Source of the DNA: Bacillota bacterium
GTDB lineage: Bacteria; Bacillota; Clostridia; Acetivibrionales; JANLFN01
Direction of reading: 5' to 3'
Length of the DNA: 59,998 nucleotides
NCBI GenBank assembly: GCA_023397675.1
Contig: JAEWTV010000028.1
Location: 1 to 59,998, forward strand
Positions 26,393-35,019 of this stretch are shown piece after piece; positions within the stretch are counted from its first letter, which is position 1, and every line of letters starts with the position of its first letter. A program made the position numbers and the translations under genes. The notes under the pieces were generated by a model. It did not search any database. It had not been told where the DNA came from and saw nothing but the letters and a program-made list of their open reading frames with translations.

Positions 26393-26896
26393 ATGAGTAA
26401 ATATTTTAAAAAATCCTTGTTTATGCTATGTATTCTTTTTATTATAAACTTTACTGCATGTACAACAGAAACAGCTTCTGAAGTGGAAAGTTTCTGCAGG
26501 GAGTATAAAATCAAGTTGTATAATATAACTGATTATAATGCTTTTGATAAAACTCAGATTTTTCAGGAAACTGATAAAATTGATAATGAATTTAAAGATT
26601 ATTTTACACAATCAGGGTTGAGTTTGTTTAAAGGTCTAAGGTTATCTACCAAATATAAACTTGCCGCTTATAACCAAAAATACAATATGAGACTTGTAAA
26701 GCTGGAGTTAACAAAGGACTACGAAAATGAGAAGGATAATATGGCTGGGTATAATTATATTGCAAGCATCAAAATAAGCAGTCTTGGTAAAGAGGATAAA
26801 ACTGTTTTCGATAAAGGTTATTTTAACATGATAAAGAAAAATGGAAAATGGAAGTTGATTGTGGATAAAATAGATTCATCGTTTTTGGATAATTGA
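26393..26896 (+). CDS. Probable lipoprotein, unknown function
   Basis: A 167-residue protein with a basic start, hydrophobic helix and a probable lipobox ending FTAC at Cys23 (Phe at -3 is unusual), followed by an acidic and Lys-rich soluble domain with a likely beta-rich end (YFNMIKKNGKWKLIVD), as in DUF4878-like folds. GGGAGGTTT precedes the ATG. It follows the YcxB-like pair by 16 bases and is probably in their operon. Confidence 0.7.
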   Translation: MSKYFKKSLFMLCILFIINFTACTTETASEVESFCREYKIKLYNITDYNAFDKTQIFQETDKIDNEFKDYFTQSGLSLFKGLRLSTKYKLAAYNQKYNMRLVKLELTKDYENEKDNMAGYNYIASIKISSLGKEDKTVFDKGYFNMIKKNGKWKLIVDKIDSSFLDN

Positions 26897-26920
26897 AATT
26901 TGCACATGCTGGGAACAATT

Positions 26921-27065
26921 GCCGTGGGTTAAAACCCACGTCTATCAGAACCAAGTCCCTAAAGGGACTATGATAGAGCTACTTTTTAAATGAGTACCTT
27001 AAAACATATTTATTAGGCGGTGAAACCGACTTGATTTGTTGCAGCCGTGGGTTTTAACCCACGGC
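26921..27065 (+). repeat. REP-like element bounded by two CCGTGGG palindromes
   Basis: A 145-base unit. Left palindrome CGTGGGTT/AACCCACG (26923-26940); right palindrome GCCGTGGGTT/AACCCACGGC (27044-27065). Between them are a hairpin in which TCTATCA/TGATAGA encloses AGTCCC/GGGACT (26941-26977), and CGGT-GAA-ACCG near 27018-27028. Such units resemble REP/RAYT-type palindromic elements. No transposase gene is nearby. Confidence 0.65.
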
Positions 27066-27124
27066 GCAGTGATTTCTATGATGTTTTTACTTCCCAAAAA
27101 CCATTTAAAATAAAATCTTTTATT

Positions 27125-27605
27125 CCGCTTTTGAAGGAGCAAAAGCGGGGTAAAACTCCTCACTCAGGCGCCGTGAAGGCTTCAAAAGCTGGGCGCGACG
27201 GATTCCGCGACAGAACTTCCAAGCCTGCATACCTGCTATTGTCCGGCCGGTTCCAATGTCATCCATGACATACCCACCTGAATCCGTCATCCCTGACGAA
27301 TTCGCCAGACTTTATAAATGCAGTCAGGAATTTCTGGTCACTCCACCAAGCGCCTTCAGGGTAAGCTTATTTAGTGGCTGTACCGAACTTTGTAAATAAA
27401 GTTCTTACGATGCCCCTTCGAAGAAATTACCCGCATCCCCGCCCATTGAAAGCTGAGCTGGCAGGTGTTGCTGAGAACGAACGAGCAGCTTACAAATGCC
27501 GCAGTAGGCTTTCACAAGGGCGAGCCATGGAAGGTGGGGTCTGGGGGAAACCGTGGCGGCGAACAGGTTTCGCCCCAGAAATATTTTCCCGCTTTTTAAA
27601 AGCGG
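27125..27605 (+). repeat. Structured interspersed repeat, long copy A
   Basis: Non-coding element framed by two CCGCTTTT/AAAAGCGG hairpins (27125-27148 and 27589-27605). Bases 27125-27466 align with 59110-59455 at roughly 80% by eye. Shared helices: TGAAGGC/GCCTTCA (27174-27180 with 27352-27358), AGAACTTCC/GGAATTTCT (27212-27220 with 27327-27335), hairpins at 27256-27271, 27280-27303 and 27385-27404. Several differences from the second copy are compensatory. The 3' third carries a GAAACC/GGTTTC hairpin shared with the copy at 54.2 kb. Reading frames across it are not conserved. Confidence 0.8.
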
Positions 27606-27696
27606 AATACGCAACTCTGTATTGACATCACCCACTACATAACAAATAATAAAATTGTTTAAATTATAAGCGAAAGCTAAAAACTGGAGGCTTAAT

Positions 27697-28113
27697 ATGA
27701 TTTCATACCGAAAGGAACTTTACTTCAACATACCTGCCCGCAGGGCTTATATCAATATAACTTCGCAGGTTCAGGACTGCATAGATGAGAGCGGAATAAA
27801 GGAAGGGCTTGTCCTGGTAAATGCAATGAACATAACTGCCAGCGTATTTGTTAATGATGATGAATCCGGGCTTCACCAGGATTTTGAAAAATGGCTTGAA
27901 AAACTGGCTCCAGAAAAACCTTATAACCAATATAATCACAATGGTTACGAGGACAACGCGGATGCACACCTAAAACGTCAGCTGATGGGAAGAGAGGTAG
28001 TTGCGGCAATTACAAACGGGAAGCTTGACTTTGGAACCTGGGAACAGATCTTTTACGGTGAATATGATGGCAAAAGACAGAAACGTGTATTGGTTAAGAT
28101 AATAGGGGAGTAA
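27697..28113 (+). CDS. YjbQ-family protein (UPF0047)
   Basis: A 138-residue protein of the YjbQ/UPF0047 family; full length, with the conserved GLVLVNAMNITASVFVNDDESGL, DNADAHLKRQLMGRE and FGTWEQIFYGEYDGKR segments. Some members show weak thiamine phosphate synthase activity, but the physiological role is uncertain. GGAGGCTTAAT precedes the ATG. It lies alone just after the repeat cluster. Confidence 0.9.
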   Translation: MISYRKELYFNIPARRAYINITSQVQDCIDESGIKEGLVLVNAMNITASVFVNDDESGLHQDFEKWLEKLAPEKPYNQYNHNGYEDNADAHLKRQLMGREVVAAITNGKLDFGTWEQIFYGEYDGKRQKRVLVKIIGE

Positions 28114-28121
28114 TTTGTGCC

Positions 28122-28613
28122 TTATTCATTTGTTACGCTAACATGTTGATATTCATTTTCAGACCAATTAAGGAATTTCTCAAAATCAGCATAATCCATT
28201 GTAAGTGTGGAAGTGTTTATATTCGGATGGAAGCATACCTTTTTGCACTTGGGCAAATCCTCATCAAGCAGTACAGTTATTTTCTTTTCCTTGTCATATA
28301 TTATACCCAAGGGACTGACTGAACCGGGGGTTACACCCAGTAACTGCATAAGGTCTTCTTCGCTTCCAAACATAAGTCTGCTGGCCTTGACCTGTTTACG
28401 AATGGTGTTGGAATGGGCTTTTTTGTGCTCGGGGAATACAACTAGATAGTATTTTCCCGTCTTGCTGTCTGTTAAAAAGAGGTTTTTGCATATATATGCA
28501 TCAGGTTCAAGGTATTGCTTTGCGTCTGCTGCTGTTATAGCAGGCGGATGGGTTACTATTGTGTATTTTATATTCAAATTGTCCAATGTTTTTAAAATTA
28601 ATTCCTGTGACAT
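28122..28613 (-). CDS. YbaK/ProX-type aminoacyl-tRNA deacylase
   Basis: A 163-residue free-standing editing domain. It begins MSQELILKTLDNLNIKY, with the active-site lysine region in CKNLFLTDSKTGKYYLVV and the conserved GVTPGSVSPLGI loop. The family hydrolyses mischarged tRNAs such as Ala- or Cys-tRNA(Pro); specificity is not clear here. The frame extends 10 codons upstream, but the start at 28613 fits the family N-terminus, with a weak AGGAAAG about 14 bases away. Confidence 0.85.
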   Translation of the reverse strand: MSQELILKTLDNLNIKYTIVTHPPAITAADAKQYLEPDAYICKNLFLTDSKTGKYYLVVFPEHKKAHSNTIRKQVKASRLMFGSEEDLMQLLGVTPGSVSPLGIIYDKEKKITVLLDEDLPKCKKVCFHPNINTSTLTMDYADFEKFLNWSENEYQHVSVTNE

Positions 28614-28758
28614 ACAAAAGCCAACTTTCCTACGATTAATCATTTCTTTGTATTATAACATAACTGTGAATAAAAATATGAGGTAAATCAAGCCCTTACT
28701 TGTAAAAGCAGCATATATTCGTTATACTGGTTTAAAATATAAGGTGTGGGGTACATGA

Positions 28759-29367
28759 ATGATTTTTAAGGGTTTCAGGTTTGGCATGCTGTTGCAGTTC
28801 GCTGTAGGCCCGGTTTGCATATTCATATTTCAGGTTTCGGTATTAAAGGGGTTTTATGCAGCAGAAGAAGGCGTATTGGGAGCTGCAATCGTTGATGGGC
28901 TTTTTATTATGGCTGCTATATCAGGAATGGCGCGTATTATTGAAAAAGATAAAATAAAAGCTGGTCTCAAGCTTTTTGGTTCGGCAATTTTACTTATATT
29001 TGGGCTTTGCACGGTTTTAAGCGTTTTTAATATTGACATATTGCCTACTTTAAACATAAAGCAGTTATCAAACTCTGATGATGTTTTTTTGAAAACTGTA
29101 ATTCTTACTGTGTCCAATCCGCTTACAATCATTTTCTGGGCAGGTGTTTTTTCCACAAAGATAATAGAAGAAAACATGAAGAAAAATGATCTTTATCCTT
29201 TTGGTCTGGGAGCGTTACTGTCAACCCTTGTATCTCTTTCGGCTGTTTCGCTTGTAGGAAGCTTTACCAAAAACTTTCTTTCAAATGGTGTTATTGATGC
29301 CCTCAACCTGGCTGTAGGTCTGTTGCTGATATACTTTAGCATAAAACTTATTTTTAAAAAGATATAA
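28759..29367 (+). CDS. LysE-family amino acid/metabolite exporter
   Basis: A 202-residue protein with about 6 membrane helices. The signature AVGPVCIFIFQ occurs in helix 1 and SNPLTIIFWAGVF in the middle, both hallmarks of LysE/RhtB exporters. The substrate is unknown. The ATG is preceded by GGTGTGGGG; an ATG four bases earlier is in another frame and stops at once. It stands alone. Confidence 0.87.
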   Translation: MIFKGFRFGMLLQFAVGPVCIFIFQVSVLKGFYAAEEGVLGAAIVDGLFIMAAISGMARIIEKDKIKAGLKLFGSAILLIFGLCTVLSVFNIDILPTLNIKQLSNSDDVFLKTVILTVSNPLTIIFWAGVFSTKIIEENMKKNDLYPFGLGALLSTLVSLSAVSLVGSFTKNFLSNGVIDALNLAVGLLLIYFSIKLIFKKI

Positions 29368-29394
29368 TCTGGTTCAGATTATATGATTAATTAA

Positions 29395-29976
29395 TCATAA
29401 TTTATACTTATTATTTAGGGCTTTTCTTGCTTTTTCAGTAACTTCTTTTATAAATTCTGTTTTGGCAGATGTATAGCCATCCCGGTCAAACTCAAACCTT
29501 TCTTTAAGTCGGAGTTTTAGCCGTGCATATTTCTGTGCTGTTTCAGGGTGCGTTGTAAGATAATCACGGAAATAAAGCTCATCCCAGTCTCCCGGATATC
29601 TGACATGTATATGGTAAGCCTGACCCTTAAAACCCTCTGTAGTGTAGCCTTTCATAAACATCATATGGGGATCGGGGTTCTTCAGCTGAGGACTGTATAT
29701 ATAACCTATACCTTCAAGGCTATGGATTAGTTTTCCTGGTTCAAAGGTTTCTTTGATTTCCAATAGAATGTCTATTGTTGGCTTTGCATGAAGATTTGGG
29801 ACTGAAGTACTCCCAAAGTGGCTTATTCTGAAAATATTTAAGGTGCCTACAGCTTTTTCTATTATATCCTTTTCAATTAGATATAGCCGGGGCCATTGTG
29901 GATTATATTCAGAAATAATTATAGGGAAAAGCTTGCCGAGTTCCTCTGAATTCATTTCACTTAAAGGTTTTGACAA
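29395..29976 (-). CDS. GrpB-like nucleotidyltransferase-fold protein
   Basis: About 193 residues of the GrpB/UPF0157 family: EYNPQWPRLYLIEK, the nucleotidyltransferase-like core HFGSTSVPNLHAKPTIDILLEI and the HIHVRYPGDWDELYFRDYL segment. A TTG at 29976 follows AGGAAG with 6-base spacing and is the preferred start; a GTG at 29991 would lie inside or before the ribosome binding site. The exact reaction of this family is not established. Confidence 0.85.
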   Translation of the reverse strand: MSKPLSEMNSEELGKLFPIIISEYNPQWPRLYLIEKDIIEKAVGTLNIFRISHFGSTSVPNLHAKPTIDILLEIKETFEPGKLIHSLEGIGYIYSPQLKNPDPHMMFMKGYTTEGFKGQAYHIHVRYPGDWDELYFRDYLTTHPETAQKYARLKLRLKERFEFDRDGYTSAKTEFIKEVTEKARKALNNKYKL

Positions 29977-29996
29977 TGTACACTTCCTCACTATTA

Positions 29997-30024
29997 AAAA
30001 AGGCTGCTGTTACGCAGCCTTTTT
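29997..30024 (-). terminator. Terminator overlapping the 3' end of the MFS gene
   Basis: AAAAAGGCTGC pairs with GCAGCCTTTTT around TGTTAC. The TAA stop of the MFS gene (30010-30012) lies inside the loop, so the last codons form part of the terminator. The A/T flanks make it functional on either strand. Confidence 0.85.
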
Positions 30025-31212
30025 ACCTTTATACTTATATGTTATTCTTAATACGAAGCAAATTACCAGGATATATACTGCAATTATTACCAGGACACCA
30101 AACATATTTGTTTGTGTCAATGTAAAGGAAAACAGTGCAAAAAACAGTAAGCCGTATAGATTATTAACTAGTGAGATTAATGAGTGTACAGTAGAACGAC
30201 CTTGTTCATCTATTTTCTGCTGTATTATGTCTTCATGCATAACTCCTGCTGCAGACATAAGGAAATAAAACATTCCGTACAGAGGAATTACAACAATACT
30301 ATGCAGTAAGCCTGAAAATATTAAAACAGTTCCGGCTAATATACATATAACCATGATTACTGAAAAACGGTCTTTAATGTGTACTTTAGCAAGAAGACTG
30401 CTGAATCTATATGCAGTTCTTCCGCCTAATGCTTCAAGTATATAACGGCCGAAGCCCCATAACCCGATTAAGCCAAGATTTAATCCATAGCTTTGAGCAA
30501 TCAGCGGATCATATTCATCCAGGATACCTGACATTCCTATAACAAGTATGAATAGAAGTATAACCACAAGGAATCTGCCGTTTCCTATACAGAATGATGT
30601 TGAATCCCGTAGTGTCGTTAGGGTATTCGCTATCATACTGCTTGAAGAAGTTTTTTGAGATTTAAAAAAGTTAACTTCCTGGAATCTGGTAGTTAATGCT
30701 ACACAGACAAGCGCTGATAAAACGGACACTGCAAGAACAAACCTCACTCCAAATTCCATTGCCAGAAATCCGCCTGATATTCCTGAGATAGCTACACCTA
30801 TGTTGTTATAAAAATGACCTTTACCGTAAACCTCATCAAATTGGTGCTCCCTTTTTTGGAGCTTCAGATTATCAAAAAGCAATGCCTCTTCGGAGCCGGA
30901 GCAAAATGCCTCACTAAGACCCCACAAAAGAAATCCGAGAGCAAACATTGTAAAGGTTTCTGAAAAAAACCACAACAAATAACAACCTGCTTTACAACTG
31001 TTTCCAATTATAAGCATGTATTTTCTATTCCAATGATCAGCCAATATTCCTGTGGGTATTTCAAACAATATTGCAGGAATAGTCCATATAGCAAGCAGCA
31101 GTGAAATTTGTGGGGCTGAAATACCTTTTGATTCGAAAAGCATAAGGTAAATTGGATAAATAGGTATCAAATGTTGTATTAGTTTATAAAAATAATATAT
31201 TCGAATGTTCAT
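30010..31212 (-). CDS. MFS transporter, 12 helices
   Basis: A 400-residue major facilitator protein with about 12 membrane helices; the helix 2-3 loop motif is PTGILADHWNRKYML. It resembles clostridial drug or metabolite exporters. The start at 31212 is chosen because the ribosome binding site AGAAAGGA lies just upstream; an in-frame TTG at 31239 would precede it. A 13-codon leader frame and a hairpin that masks that ribosome binding site occur upstream, suggesting translational attenuation. Confidence 0.87.
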   Translation of the reverse strand: MNIRIYYFYKLIQHLIPIYPIYLMLFESKGISAPQISLLLAIWTIPAILFEIPTGILADHWNRKYMLIIGNSCKAGCYLLWFFSETFTMFALGFLLWGLSEAFCSGSEEALLFDNLKLQKREHQFDEVYGKGHFYNNIGVAISGISGGFLAMEFGVRFVLAVSVLSALVCVALTTRFQEVNFFKSQKTSSSSMIANTLTTLRDSTSFCIGNGRFLVVILLFILVIGMSGILDEYDPLIAQSYGLNLGLIGLWGFGRYILEALGGRTAYRFSSLLAKVHIKDRFSVIMVICILAGTVLIFSGLLHSIVVIPLYGMFYFLMSAAGVMHEDIIQQKIDEQGRSTVHSLISLVNNLYGLLFFALFSFTLTQTNMFGVLVIIAVYILVICFVLRITYKYKGKKAA

Positions 31213-31222
31213 AATTAGACAA

Positions 31223-31276
31223 TCCTTTCTGTACGACAAGCAAAATTTTTTGATTTGTTTGAAGCCGTAGAAAGGA
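31223..31276 (-). promoter_or_regulatory. Ribosome-binding-site-masking hairpin before the MFS gene
   Basis: On the minus strand TCCTTTCTACG (31276-31266) pairs with CGT (31235-31233) and AGAAAGGA (31230-31223), leaving a 2-nt bulge: 11 pairs that cover the MFS ribosome binding site. The 5' arm sits in CACCTCCTTTCTA, identical to the anti-Shine-Dalgarno end of 16S rRNA. Confidence 0.6.
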
Positions 31277-31296
31277 GGTGCCCTTGCTAATGAGTG

Positions 31297-31338
31297 TTAT
31301 TGACCGGTATCAAACCAGGAATAGTTCCGGTTTCTCAT
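31297..31338 (-). CDS. Putative leader peptide of the MFS gene (MRNRNYSWFDTGQ)
   Basis: A 13-codon frame with a good ribosome binding site (GGGGTGA, 5 bases before the ATG) lies between a plausible promoter (TTACAA, 16 bases, TATAAT; the -10 is the complement of 31371-31376) and the masking hairpin. This order is that of drug-inducible translational attenuators. Codons 8-10 (TGGTTTGAT) can pair GTTTGA with TCAAAC in the hairpin loop. Confidence 0.5.
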   Translation of the reverse strand: MRNRNYSWFDTGQ

Positions 31339-31370
31339 AAGTTCACCCCATGTTCCATTTATTTGTAATA

Positions 31371-31402
31371 ATTATATCATGCATTCTTTAAATTGTAATA
31401 GA
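31371..31402 (-). promoter_or_regulatory. Candidate promoter of the MFS leader
   Basis: Read on the minus strand, TATAAT (complement of 31371-31376) is preceded 16 bases upstream by TTACAA. A transcript from here would start about 25 bases before the leader peptide ATG. Confidence 0.45.
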
Positions 31403-31413
31403 ATTAAACAATT

Positions 31414-33648
31414 TTATTCAACCCTGTTCTTCAAGCTGTCAGCCATTGAGATGTTTATTATTTTTTTTCGGCTCAGCAGCTTGGAAACCTCATATGTTAC
31501 ATATATCAAAATGAAGCATGCAATTATATGGAGGACATTTGCTCTGGCCGGGATTGTAATATCCATTTCAGAAGTAATTGCAGTAAGCATTTTATCCATC
31601 AAAGCCATTATTAATGGTATTGAAATTATATACCCAAGTATGACTAGTCCTGAAGTACTGTTAAGTATAAGGGAATAAACCTTTTTTTTGCTATATCCAA
31701 GTATTTTCAAGAGTGAGATATTAGCTCTGTTTTCCTCAATAAGCAGGGAAGTTATAATGTAAATTATTATAAGTCCTATGAGGCATGCTACAATAGTGAT
31801 TACAATTGTAAAAACCTTAAAAACTCCTGTTGTCGATTTGTAGCCTTCAAGGACATCACTTTTGGTTATAGTTGTTAAAAGCTTTGCCTCATCAATGTCC
31901 AGCTTATCAGTTGACAGCAACCCTGTGTAGCTCCCTGAAGGAAAGCCGTTCAAGGAATTATATGATTCTATTGGGATATAGATGAGATTTCCGTTGTAAG
32001 TATCAGCAATTTGATCTATTCTTATGGTAATTTTTTTACCTGTGTATCTGTTTTCAACGTTAAGTGAACTGTTTTTTTCAACTCCAAGCTTGTCAGCAAG
32101 AGGTCTTGTTATTATAACATTGTTAAAGGTCAATCTTGAACCGCTTGAATCCTTTAAATCAATAAGGGTGGAATTTTTCTGCATCCCCTGAATTTTGAAG
32201 TTGATTGTCTCACCATTCTCTTTTAATGTACTAAAGGTTGAAACAGATATCATTTCTCCCTTTTCTGGTTTTTGTGTCTGCAGTGAATTGAAAAGGTAGG
32301 TATATTCATACCTATATACCTTGTCATACCCGTTGCTCATCAGGTTATTTATTGAATACTGCATTACAAAACCTAACAGAAGGAGAATTGAGGCCAAAGT
32401 TACTCCCAATATCATTATAAGGCTGCGAGGGATATTTCTCACCAATTCCCGTATTTTAAACTTGGTGTTGAATTTAAACTTATTAAGGTTAAGCCTTTTT
32501 TCAAAAAAACCTATCCTGACTCCATTTGCGCCGCCTCTCATCAGCACGAGAGGTGGTAATTTCAATGCTTTCATTACAATGAAAACTGTTACCGGTATAA
32601 GAAAGACAAAGGGCAGAATTAAGGCAGCTACCAAAACGCCTATATTGTAGTCAGCATTTATCACCGGAAGGTTATATTGTATAGATTGTGTTATCATCAA
32701 AGGCTTTACGAGGAACAAACCGGCTATAACCCCTAAAATACTTCCGGCTGCAGATATGATTACAGGATAGCTCAGGTAGTGCTTAAGAATTTCACTTTTT
32801 CTGTAGCCCAGTGCATACAGTGTACCTATTAGTACGAATTCTCCCTTTAAGAGCCTCCACATTACAACAGCTAGCAGAAAGCAGGTGATTACAAGAATCA
32901 TAATTGGAATAATATCGCCCAATTGCATAGTACCTGAAATGTCACCGTTAAAAGCATCTATCCTTGGGTTTAAATCACTGTCAATCCACTTGATTACCGA
33001 ATTGCTGCTTATATAATTTTTAAAAGCCTTTTGATTCTGTTCATTAAATTTGACACTGTAAAAAGTTAAAGCATTATTAAGTTTTGTAAATGCATCCTTT
33101 GAAATGACTGCAATTCCAAAAGCCTTGTTGTTGAACAACAGATCAGTTTCTGAGTTTAATACATAAAGATAATCCGGTTGTGTTACAAAACCAGTTATTT
33201 TAAAATCTTGACCGGATACCTTTACATGACTTCCTATATCCAGCCCGTGCTCTTTTGCATACTTATCAAAAATCATCATATCATAGGTATCTTTTAAAGC
33301 ATTTCCTTTTGTAACCTGATATTTATCCAACTTTTCTGTTTCTCTCAGTAGTCTTAAGGTTGAATCCTTATCAAGTTTATAATCCAGAGACTTTCTTTCC
33401 TCAAGGACAAGGTTATATTTCTTTTCAAGATTTTCAATATCTTTAATTGGATTCTGTAAAATAAAGTAGGCATCTTCTACTTTGTTATCAACTTTAAACT
33501 TATCTACACTCTGCTTTACACTTGGAAGTGAAATCTTAAAGGCTGTAAATAACATACAGCTTATCAGAATGAGTATAAATGAGCCTATATACCTGGACTT
33601 GTTTTCAAACATGGTCCTTTTGATCTTTTTATTTAATACCATTACCAT
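31414..33648 (-). CDS. FtsX/MacB-type ABC transporter permease
   Basis: A 744-residue permease with an N-terminal membrane helix (about 19-37), a large extracytoplasmic domain (40-245), three helices (about 255-370), a linker, another helix near 415-435, a second extracytoplasmic domain (440-625) and three final helices: the duplicated FtsX arrangement. It pairs with the ATPase upstream, overlapping by 7 bases. Such systems export peptides, lipids or antibiotics, or act in resistance signalling. Two nearby ATGs, the first and third codons, are both possible starts. Confidence 0.9.
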   Translation of the reverse strand: MVMVLNKKIKRTMFENKSRYIGSFILILISCMLFTAFKISLPSVKQSVDKFKVDNKVEDAYFILQNPIKDIENLEKKYNLVLEERKSLDYKLDKDSTLRLLRETEKLDKYQVTKGNALKDTYDMMIFDKYAKEHGLDIGSHVKVSGQDFKITGFVTQPDYLYVLNSETDLLFNNKAFGIAVISKDAFTKLNNALTFYSVKFNEQNQKAFKNYISSNSVIKWIDSDLNPRIDAFNGDISGTMQLGDIIPIMILVITCFLLAVVMWRLLKGEFVLIGTLYALGYRKSEILKHYLSYPVIISAAGSILGVIAGLFLVKPLMITQSIQYNLPVINADYNIGVLVAALILPFVFLIPVTVFIVMKALKLPPLVLMRGGANGVRIGFFEKRLNLNKFKFNTKFKIRELVRNIPRSLIMILGVTLASILLLLGFVMQYSINNLMSNGYDKVYRYEYTYLFNSLQTQKPEKGEMISVSTFSTLKENGETINFKIQGMQKNSTLIDLKDSSGSRLTFNNVIITRPLADKLGVEKNSSLNVENRYTGKKITIRIDQIADTYNGNLIYIPIESYNSLNGFPSGSYTGLLSTDKLDIDEAKLLTTITKSDVLEGYKSTTGVFKVFTIVITIVACLIGLIIIYIITSLLIEENRANISLLKILGYSKKKVYSLILNSTSGLVILGYIISIPLIMALMDKMLTAITSEMDITIPARANVLHIIACFILIYVTYEVSKLLSRKKIINISMADSLKNRVE

Positions 33649-34340
33649 TCAATCCTTTCTGCAGGCATAATATTTTCATTTATCCTGTTTTCAACGATTT
33701 CACCGCTTCTAAGCCTGATAACTCTGTGGGCCATTACAGATATTGCACTGTTGTGGGTTATAATCAGAATGGTTGTATTAAATTTCGAATTAACATCTGA
33801 AATTAGTTTTAATATATCTCTCGATGAGGAATAATCCAATGCTCCTGTGGGTTCATCACACAGCAGAAGTTTGGGATTTTTGACAAGAGCACGTGCTATT
33901 GATACCCTCTGCTGCTGACCACCGCTTAATTCTCTTGGAAACCTGTTTTTTAATTCCCTAATGCCTACGGCATCAAGGATATTGTCTATGCTCATTGGAT
34001 TTGGACTAATATTTGCAGACACCTCTACATTCTCTCCAACAGTCAGGTTGGGTATCAGATTATAAAACTGGAATACAAACCCTATGCTTTCACGCCTGTA
34101 ATCAGTTAATTGATTATCATTGAGCTTTGTGATATCCGTTCCATCTATAAAAACATTTCCGCTGTCTGCAAGATCTACTCCGCCGATAATATTAAGCAGG
34201 GTGGATTTACCTGAGCCTGAAGGACCTAATATAATTCCTATCTGACCTTGCTCCAGTGACATGTTCGCATTATTTAGTGCTTTAAATTCTGTGTTTCCTG
34301 ATTTATATATCTTATCAACATTTTTTATATCCAAAAACAT
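33642..34340 (-). CDS. ABC transporter ATP-binding protein, LolD/MacB type
   Basis: A 232-residue ATPase: Walker A GPSGSGKS, Q-loop in VFQFYNLIPNLT, signature LSGGQQQR, Walker B LLLCDEPTGALD, His switch ITHN. The ATG at 34340 follows GAGGAG; an upstream GTG lies against the ribosome binding site. It forms an exporter with the downstream permease and is likely controlled by the TetR gene just upstream on the same strand. Confidence 0.94.
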   Translation of the reverse strand: MFLDIKNVDKIYKSGNTEFKALNNANMSLEQGQIGIILGPSGSGKSTLLNIIGGVDLADSGNVFIDGTDITKLNDNQLTDYRRESIGFVFQFYNLIPNLTVGENVEVSANISPNPMSIDNILDAVGIRELKNRFPRELSGGQQQRVSIARALVKNPKLLLCDEPTGALDYSSSRDILKLISDVNSKFNTTILIITHNSAISVMAHRVIRLRSGEIVENRINENIMPAERIEW

Positions 34341-34373
34341 AATAAACACTCCTCAAATTTATTATTAAGTCAT

Positions 34374-34973
34374 TTATTCCTTCACAAGGTAATTAGCAAT
34401 TAAATCAATGTAAATTTCAATAACCTCGGGGAACACCTCTTCACCTATATCTTTTTTGTGAAAAACATTAAAGGCAAGTGCCCTCAAAAGTCCTGATACA
34501 ACTTTGGGATCACGTTCAATTAAAATACCGGCATTATTAAAACACTTATATAGGTCGGTCACTGTATTATCGTCTTTGCTCATATGCTGTTGAACCAACT
34601 CTGGAGGCAGCTTCCTTATCATGTGTTCAAGTTCTTCGCTATTAAATATTTTAAAAGCGGGATTTTGGTCAAAGGATAATATAAGCTGTTTAAGAACTAT
34701 CTTAAAGCTTTCCTTCGGAGGTATTCCCGGCTGAAGGATTTCCTGAAGGAGCTTGCTCTTGATGTCTTTTTCAAATTGCTCCAAAACCTCAAAAAATAGT
34801 TCTTCTTTACTATTATAAAAAGCATAAAAAGAGCCTTTTGATATACCAACTGCTCTTGTCAGGTCCTCTACGCTGGTCTTTTTAATACCATAAAGAGCAA
34901 GAAATTCCTTCCCTTTTTCAATAAGTTCAGTATGTATAATTTCTTTTTCGCGTTCTGAAAAGCCCTTGGGCAT
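34374..34973 (-). CDS. TetR-family transcriptional regulator
   Basis: A 199-residue repressor. The N-terminal helix-turn-helix region reads KKTSVEDLTRAVGISKGSFYAFYNSKEELF; the rest is a helical ligand-binding domain. The start at 34973 follows GAGAGGTGAA; a GTG three codons earlier overlaps this site. It heads an apparent operon with the ABC exporter and probably represses itself and the exporter. Confidence 0.9.
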   Translation of the reverse strand: MPKGFSEREKEIIHTELIEKGKEFLALYGIKKTSVEDLTRAVGISKGSFYAFYNSKEELFFEVLEQFEKDIKSKLLQEILQPGIPPKESFKIVLKQLILSFDQNPAFKIFNSEELEHMIRKLPPELVQQHMSKDDNTVTDLYKCFNNAGILIERDPKVVSGLLRALAFNVFHKKDIGEEVFPEVIEIYIDLIANYLVKE

Positions 34974-34994
34974 GTATTTCACCTCTCTGTATTA

Positions 34995-35019
34995 ATGACT
35001 CAAAAAGTTATATAGTCAT
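34995..35019. promoter_or_regulatory. Inverted repeat upstream of the TetR gene
   Basis: ATGACT (34995-35000) and AGTCAT (35014-35019) form a 6-bp inverted repeat with 13-bp spacing, 22 bases before the TetR start. TetR proteins often bind spaced palindromes in their own promoter, so this is a candidate operator. Confidence 0.4.

Noticed and set aside
27047..27635. Open frames on both strands across the repeat at 27 kb
   Set aside because: They run through hairpins, are not conserved in the second copy, and have no ribosome binding site or protein family.
31284..31340. Plus-strand mini-frame after AAAGGAGGTG
   Set aside because: The AAAGGAGGTG is the complement of the anti-Shine-Dalgarno-like arm of the MFS leader; the minus-strand reading explains the region better.
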